Assembly (NCBI GenBank): GCA_045631485.1
Contig: JAZQUU010000040.1
Span: 1-57,026 of the forward strand
DNA: 57,026 nt
Reading direction: 5' to 3'
DNA from: SIG452 sp045631485
GTDB lineage: Bacteria; Bacillota; Clostridia; UMGS1840
The notes beneath the pieces are model-generated. The model saw only the letters and a program-made list of their open reading frames with translations. It was not told the origin of the DNA and made no database searches. The position numbers and the translations under genes are program-made. Shown in pieces: positions 53,356 to 57,026 of the stretch; the first letter of the stretch is position 1, and each line of letters opens with the position of its first letter.

Positions 53356-53805
53356 ATGAAAAAAAGACGGCAAGACGATTTACTCCACTTAATCCGTCAG
53401 GAAAAAATCAGAACCCAGGAGGAACTGACGGAGCGTTTATCCGAAATGGGGTATCGGGTAACTCAGGCAACAGTATCTCGTGATATCAAAGAATTAAAGA
53501 TTATTAAAACCACCGATGAAAACGGGGAAATCTGTTATCTGGCACCTCAGAAAGATTCGATGCACCATGTTGCGGGAACAGGCCTTGGATTTTTTAAAAA
53601 CCTGATTCATTCGGTCACCTTCAGCGTGAATATCATTGTGATTCACACTGCCGCAGGGATGGCGCAAGGCATTGCCGCTACCATTGACCGTATGGGCAGA
53701 GCCGATATTTTAGGCACCATTGCAGGGGATGACACCATTATGGTGGTTTGCCGTACTCCCGAAGAAACAGGTGCGGTGGCTGCTTACTTAAAAACCCATC
53801 TCTAA
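53356..53805 (+). CDS. argR: Arginine repressor
   Basis: This arginine-responsive regulator has 149 residues: an N-terminal winged-helix domain (about 1-70; TQATVSRDIKELKIIK) and a C-terminal hexamerisation and arginine-binding domain (GTIAGDDTIMVVCRT). GAGGGGA precedes the ATG. In Firmicutes argR before recN is an old conserved pair; no arginine genes are adjacent here. Confidence 0.95.
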   Translation: MKKRRQDDLLHLIRQEKIRTQEELTERLSEMGYRVTQATVSRDIKELKIIKTTDENGEICYLAPQKDSMHHVAGTGLGFFKNLIHSVTFSVNIIVIHTAAGMAQGIAATIDRMGRADILGTIAGDDTIMVVCRTPEETGAVAAYLKTHL

Positions 53806-53822
53806 GAGAGGAACAACGGATT

Positions 53823-55490
53823 ATGCTTTCAACCATGCATATTAAAAACTTGGCTGTTATCCGTGAGATTACGCTGCAGTTTGATAGCGGTCTGACGGTA
53901 TTGACAGGGGAAACCGGTGCAGGGAAGTCCATTTTGATGGACGCCTTGCAGGCTATTTTGGGTGCCCGTGTGTCCAAGGATTTAATCCGTGCCGACGAAA
54001 AATCTGCTTTGGTGGAGGTTGGGTTCTTCTTTTCGGAAGAATCGGCTCCCGAAGCGTTAAAGCCCTATCTTTCGGATGATATGCTTGTGTTATCCCGTGA
54101 AATTTTTCGTGATGGCAGAAATATTGTGAAAATTAACGGTTCTTTGTCTAATACCGCAGAACTTCGGGCGCTTGCTCCCTATCTTATCAGTATTCATTCG
54201 CAGAATGATAATCAGATTTTGTTCCGTTCTGAAGAGCATTTTCGTTTTTTAGACCATTTTGCGGGAGCAACCGATTTGTTTTCGGAATATGAAAACTGCT
54301 ATCGTCGTTATCGTGAAATCTGCGAGGAAATCCTGGCGGTGGACACCAAAAAAGAGCAGGATAACAGTCGGATTGATTACTTAAAATTTGTGATTCGTGA
54401 AATTGAGAGTGCCAATCTGCAACCCGATGAAGAAGAGCATTTAAAAGACATCAAGCTTCTCTTAAAAAATCAGGAGAAAAATAAAGAAAATATCAAAACG
54501 GCAACCTATGCCTTATATGAACAAGAAGAAAGTGCTTACCATTTCGTTTCTGTGGCGGCAAAAGCATTAAAGAATGCAGAAGGATTCTCTGAAATCGCAG
54601 AACGATTGGATGAGCTTCGATATGAAATTGCAGAACTGTCTGAAAAAATCCGCACCTCGGATGTGAAGGCAGAGTTGGAATATACCAATATAGACGATTT
54701 GGAAGACCGTTTGGGACTGATTTATCAGCTCAAAATGAAGTACGGCGGAACCTTCCAAGCTATCTTTGATACCTATGAAAAAGCTTCCCGTGAGCTATAT
54801 GAAATCGAGCATCGGGAGCATCATCTGGAAGAGCTTAGCAAGAAAAAAGAAGAGTACCTTTCAAAACTCGGGGAAAAATCTTTGGAATTATCTCAGATTC
54901 GAAGCCGTTTTGCCAAACAGTTATCTGAAAAACTGGAAGCAGAACTGCAGGATTTAATGATGCCAAACGCCGTATTCTCGGTGGCGTTAAAAGAGGAAGA
55001 CGATTATACCGCTCACGGCAAAGAAAAGGTGGAATTTTTATTTTCCGCAAACCTTGGCTTGCCGCCTGCACCCCTATCCAAAATTGCATCCGGCGGTGAA
55101 ATTTCCCGTGTGAATTTGGCATTAAAATCCGTCCTTCGGGGCATTGACCCTGCTTGCGCCTTTGTGTTTGATGAAATTGACACGGGGATCAGCGGTCGTG
55201 CCGCACAGAAAACGGGTGAAAAAATGTGTGCCATTGCAAGGGATGAAAAAAGCTCACAGGTGCTTTGTGTGACCCATCTTCCTCAGATTGCCGCAATGGC
55301 AGACCAACATTTTTTGGTCAACAAAGAAGATGTAAACGGGGAAACCGTAACGACTGTCTCAAACATTGCGGGGGATGAACGGATTAGTGAAATTTCCCGT
55401 ATGATTGGCGGTGTTGCGGTAACCGAAATTACCCGTCAGAGTGCCGAAGAAATGCTGAGCTTAGCAAAACAGTTAAAAACGGAGTGTTAA
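53823..55490 (+). CDS. recN: DNA repair protein RecN
   Basis: This SMC-like ATPase acts early at double-strand breaks. The 555-residue protein has Walker A GETGAGKSILMDAL (about 30-43), two long coiled coils through the middle (about 165-365), the signature IASGGEISRVNLALK and Walker B FVFDEIDTGISG. ATG 53823 is preferred after AGAGGAA; the frame is open into argR. In spore formers spoIVB and spo0A usually follow, but here an RseC-like gene follows one base later. Confidence 0.95.
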   Translation: MLSTMHIKNLAVIREITLQFDSGLTVLTGETGAGKSILMDALQAILGARVSKDLIRADEKSALVEVGFFFSEESAPEALKPYLSDDMLVLSREIFRDGRNIVKINGSLSNTAELRALAPYLISIHSQNDNQILFRSEEHFRFLDHFAGATDLFSEYENCYRRYREICEEILAVDTKKEQDNSRIDYLKFVIREIESANLQPDEEEHLKDIKLLLKNQEKNKENIKTATYALYEQEESAYHFVSVAAKALKNAEGFSEIAERLDELRYEIAELSEKIRTSDVKAELEYTNIDDLEDRLGLIYQLKMKYGGTFQAIFDTYEKASRELYEIEHREHHLEELSKKKEEYLSKLGEKSLELSQIRSRFAKQLSEKLEAELQDLMMPNAVFSVALKEEDDYTAHGKEKVEFLFSANLGLPPAPLSKIASGGEISRVNLALKSVLRGIDPACAFVFDEIDTGISGRAAQKTGEKMCAIARDEKSSQVLCVTHLPQIAAMADQHFLVNKEDVNGETVTTVSNIAGDERISEISRMIGGVAVTEITRQSAEEMLSLAKQLKTEC

Positions 55491-55491
55491 T

Positions 55492-55881
55492 ATGAAAGTT
55501 TTGGGAACCGTTACCCGACGAGTCGATGAAAAGAATATCCTTGTCAAAGTAGTTCGTTCTTCTGCTTGCGGAGGCGATTGCCATACCTGCGGAATGTGTC
55601 GCGGCGGAGAAGCGGATATTCTTGCCGAATGCAGTGATTTTGTGCAGGAGGGGGATGCGGTTTTGATTACCATTCCAAACAAGCGGTATTTCTCCATTTC
55701 CTTTGCAGTGTTTTCTGTACCGCTTATCGTGATACTTCTGGCATTTTGGTTCTGTCACCGCTATTTATCCGAAGCAAGCTCTGCTTTGATTTCTTTTGCG
55801 GCAGGCGTTCTGTTTTTCGTAGGGATTTCGTTATGGTTTCGAAGATTAGAAAAACCCAAAGCAACTAAGAAAGAGGAATAA
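55492..55881 (+). CDS. RseC/SoxR-reducing-system-like membrane protein
   Basis: This 129-residue protein has an N-terminal cytoplasmic part with a Cys-rich motif SSACGGDCHTCGMCRGG (about 22-38) and two adjacent membrane helices (about 66-88 and 96-112). This is the layout of the RseC/RsxC-associated family, linked to redox control of SoxR or sigma factors in proteobacteria. The firmicute role is unknown. It starts one base after recN and ends one base before the ATPase gene, so it is in the same unit. Confidence 0.85.
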   Translation: MKVLGTVTRRVDEKNILVKVVRSSACGGDCHTCGMCRGGEADILAECSDFVQEGDAVLITIPNKRYFSISFAVFSVPLIVILLAFWFCHRYLSEASSALISFAAGVLFFVGISLWFRRLEKPKATKKEE

Positions 55882-55882
55882 T

Positions 55883-56548
55883 ATGAAGCGTATTACCATA
55901 TTTTCGGGGCATTACGGCAGCGGAAAAACCACCGCGGCAGTTGCCTATGCAAAAAAATTAAGAGAACAACACGAAAAAGTGATGATTGTGGATATTGATT
56001 TAATCAATCCCTACTATCGCACCAAAGACGCCCAGGAAGAATTGGATGCTCTGGGAATTACCGTTGTTTCTCCCACCTATGCCAACACCAATATCGAAAC
56101 CCCGTCTCTTCCGGCAGGCGTGATGGCGGCATTCAGTCAAAAAGATACCTATGTGGTGTTCGATGCGGCAGGGGATGATGACGGTGCGGTGGTCTTAAGC
56201 CGTTATTTTATGGAGTTTTCACAAGAGGAATATGATTTCTTTTTGGTGATTAATTCAAAAAGACCATTGACGAGAGACAAAGAAAGTATTATAATGTATA
56301 AAGAGGATATCGAGTGTGCCTCCAGACTGAAATTTACTGCTTTGGTAAACGCCACTAATATTTCTTATGAAACCACCCTTGCCGATATTTTGGAGGGTGA
56401 AAAAATTACCGATGAGGTTGCCAAGGAATGCGAAATTCCCAACCGATACACCTTTGTGTGGGATGAGCTTTATGAGAGCTTGCCCGATGAGATAGCAAAA
56501 AAGGCAATCGGGGTGCAGCTGTTTCATAAAAAGCCATGGGAGTTATAG
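55883..56548 (+). CDS. MinD/ParA-like P-loop ATPase
   Basis: This 221-residue cytoplasmic ATPase has the P-loop GHYGSGKTTAAVAYAKKL (about 8-25) and the switch regions VMIVDIDLINPYYRT and VVFDAAGDDDGAVVL. It belongs to the CobQ/MinD/ParA superfamily but is short, lacks a membrane-targeting helix and has no ParB partner. It lies just before the ferredoxin/2-oxoacid oxidoreductase genes, so a role in Fe-S enzyme assembly is a guess. Confidence 0.82.
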   Translation: MKRITIFSGHYGSGKTTAAVAYAKKLREQHEKVMIVDIDLINPYYRTKDAQEELDALGITVVSPTYANTNIETPSLPAGVMAAFSQKDTYVVFDAAGDDDGAVVLSRYFMEFSQEEYDFFLVINSKRPLTRDKESIIMYKEDIECASRLKFTALVNATNISYETTLADILEGEKITDEVAKECEIPNRYTFVWDELYESLPDEIAKKAIGVQLFHKKPWEL

Positions 56549-56627
56549 CATTTTTATCATCTTGTTTATAAAATTTCAATATATTGCGAAACCTCACGGA
56601 ATGTGAGAGGGAAAGGAAAAAGTGATT

Positions 56628-56834
56628 ATGGCAAAAGTAACATTTAATGAAAACGCTTGTAAAGGCTGTTATCTTTGCATGGACGTTTGTCCCAAAAAGA
56701 TTATCAAAAAAGCTACCGACCGTTTGAACGTGAAGGGCTTTAACCCCGTTGAAGTGCTAGATATGGACCAGTGTATCGGTTGTGCATTCTGTGCAACCAT
56801 GTGTCCCGACGTGGTAATTACCGTTGAGAAATAA
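56628..56834 (+). CDS. 2[4Fe-4S] ferredoxin subunit (KorD/PorD-like)
   Basis: This 68-residue protein has two cluster motifs, CKGCYLCMDVCP and CIGCAFCATMCP, each C-x2-C-x2-C-x3-C. It is the delta (electron-transfer) subunit of a 2-oxoacid:ferredoxin oxidoreductase, as shown by the alpha-subunit gene that follows after 20 bases. ATG 56628 follows AAAGGAAA. A CTCAC/GTGAG hairpin lies in the 79-base gap upstream. Confidence 0.92.
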   Translation: MAKVTFNENACKGCYLCMDVCPKKIIKKATDRLNVKGFNPVEVLDMDQCIGCAFCATMCPDVVITVEK

Positions 56835-56854
56835 GTAGGAAAGGATTGAATAAA

Positions 56855-57026
56855 ATGAGTGAAAAAGTTTTAATGAAAGGGAACGAAGCTATCGCAGAAG
56901 CTGCAATCCGCAGCGGATGTAAACTGTTCTTCGGTTATCCCATCACTCCTCAGACCGAGGTTTCCGCATATATGTCCAAAAGAATGCCTCAGGTGGATGG
57001 ACTGTACTTACAGGCAGAAAGTGAAG
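56855..57026 (+). CDS. vorB: 2-oxoacid:ferredoxin oxidoreductase alpha subunit (partial, cut by window end)
   Basis: The first 57 residues are visible; the gene runs off the window. KGNEAIAEAAIRSGCKLFFG followed by YPITPQTEVSAYMS is the conserved N terminus of KorA/VorB/PorA alpha subunits, which convert a 2-oxoacid and CoA to acyl-CoA, CO2 and reduced ferredoxin. The order ferredoxin-alpha matches Vor/Kor operons of Clostridia. The exact substrate (2-oxoisovalerate or 2-oxoglutarate) cannot be told from this fragment. Confidence 0.88.
   Translation, partial: MSEKVLMKGNEAIAEAAIRSGCKLFFGYPITPQTEVSAYMSKRMPQVDGLYLQAESE

Overview
The window looks like chromosome of an uncultured anaerobic low-G+C Firmicute of the Clostridia type. 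The signs are strong AGGAGG-type ribosome binding sites, many TTG/GTG starts, intrinsic terminators with long T-runs, an ispH-rpsA fusion, pyruvate formate-lyase with its activase, an S-layer-homology protein and ferredoxin-linked 2-oxoacid oxidoreductase genes. The G+C content was not computed.

Layout. Positions 1-710 hold the 3' end of a 23S rRNA gene, a 5S rRNA gene and a terminator, followed by about 450 bases of non-coding palindromic repeats. Next come thrC, a metallophosphoesterase and a sugar nucleotidyltransferase, then a two-gene heterodimeric ABC exporter (4.3-7.8 kb). From 7.9 to 19.0 kb nearly everything is on the minus strand: HPr, hisIE, cmk-plsC-ispH/rpsA, a flavoprotein, an RpiR regulator, a LytTR regulator, cardiolipin synthase, dacF and a XerD-like recombinase. 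From 19.5 to 34 kb is mixed housekeeping and surface functions: RNase Y, a copper-amine-oxidase-N protein, a MATE exporter, a nucleotidyltransferase, a BspA-type leucine-rich-repeat protein, an NlpC/P60 hydrolase, mutY, an AI-2E-type permease, an RNA methyltransferase, a CopZ-like protein, glmM and an SLH protein. From 34.4 to 44.1 kb lie a DUF421 membrane protein, pflB-pflA, a small DMT-type transporter, an orphan two-gene phage-tail-like cassette and an RbsABC-type sugar transporter.

The 44.5-55.5 kb block is the most informative. It is an Asp23-nusB-xseA-xseB-ispA-DUF212 run, then a large structured non-coding RNA that I identify as OLE RNA (about 48,150-48,740), then the gene for its membrane partner OapA, then dxs-tlyA-nadK-argR-recN. 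This is the recognised genomic setting of OLE RNA. Between OLE and oapA is an unusual array of about 26-base motifs with a period of about 52 bases. Two copies are perfectly complementary over 15 bases to the segment just after the OLE 3' hairpin. The last 1.5 kb holds an RseC-like membrane protein, a ParA/MinD-like ATPase, and the start of a ferredoxin/2-oxoacid oxidoreductase operon cut by the window edge.

How the genes fit together. ispH, ispA and dxs supply isoprenoid synthesis. cmk, plsC, cardiolipin synthase, dacF, glmM, the NlpC/P60 and SLH proteins serve membrane and wall. pflBA and the VorB/KorA-type genes reflect fermentative, ferredoxin-based metabolism. Two places where endospore formers usually carry sporulation genes (after dacF and after recN) hold other genes. 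No tRNA gene, CRISPR array, insertion sequence or replication origin was seen.
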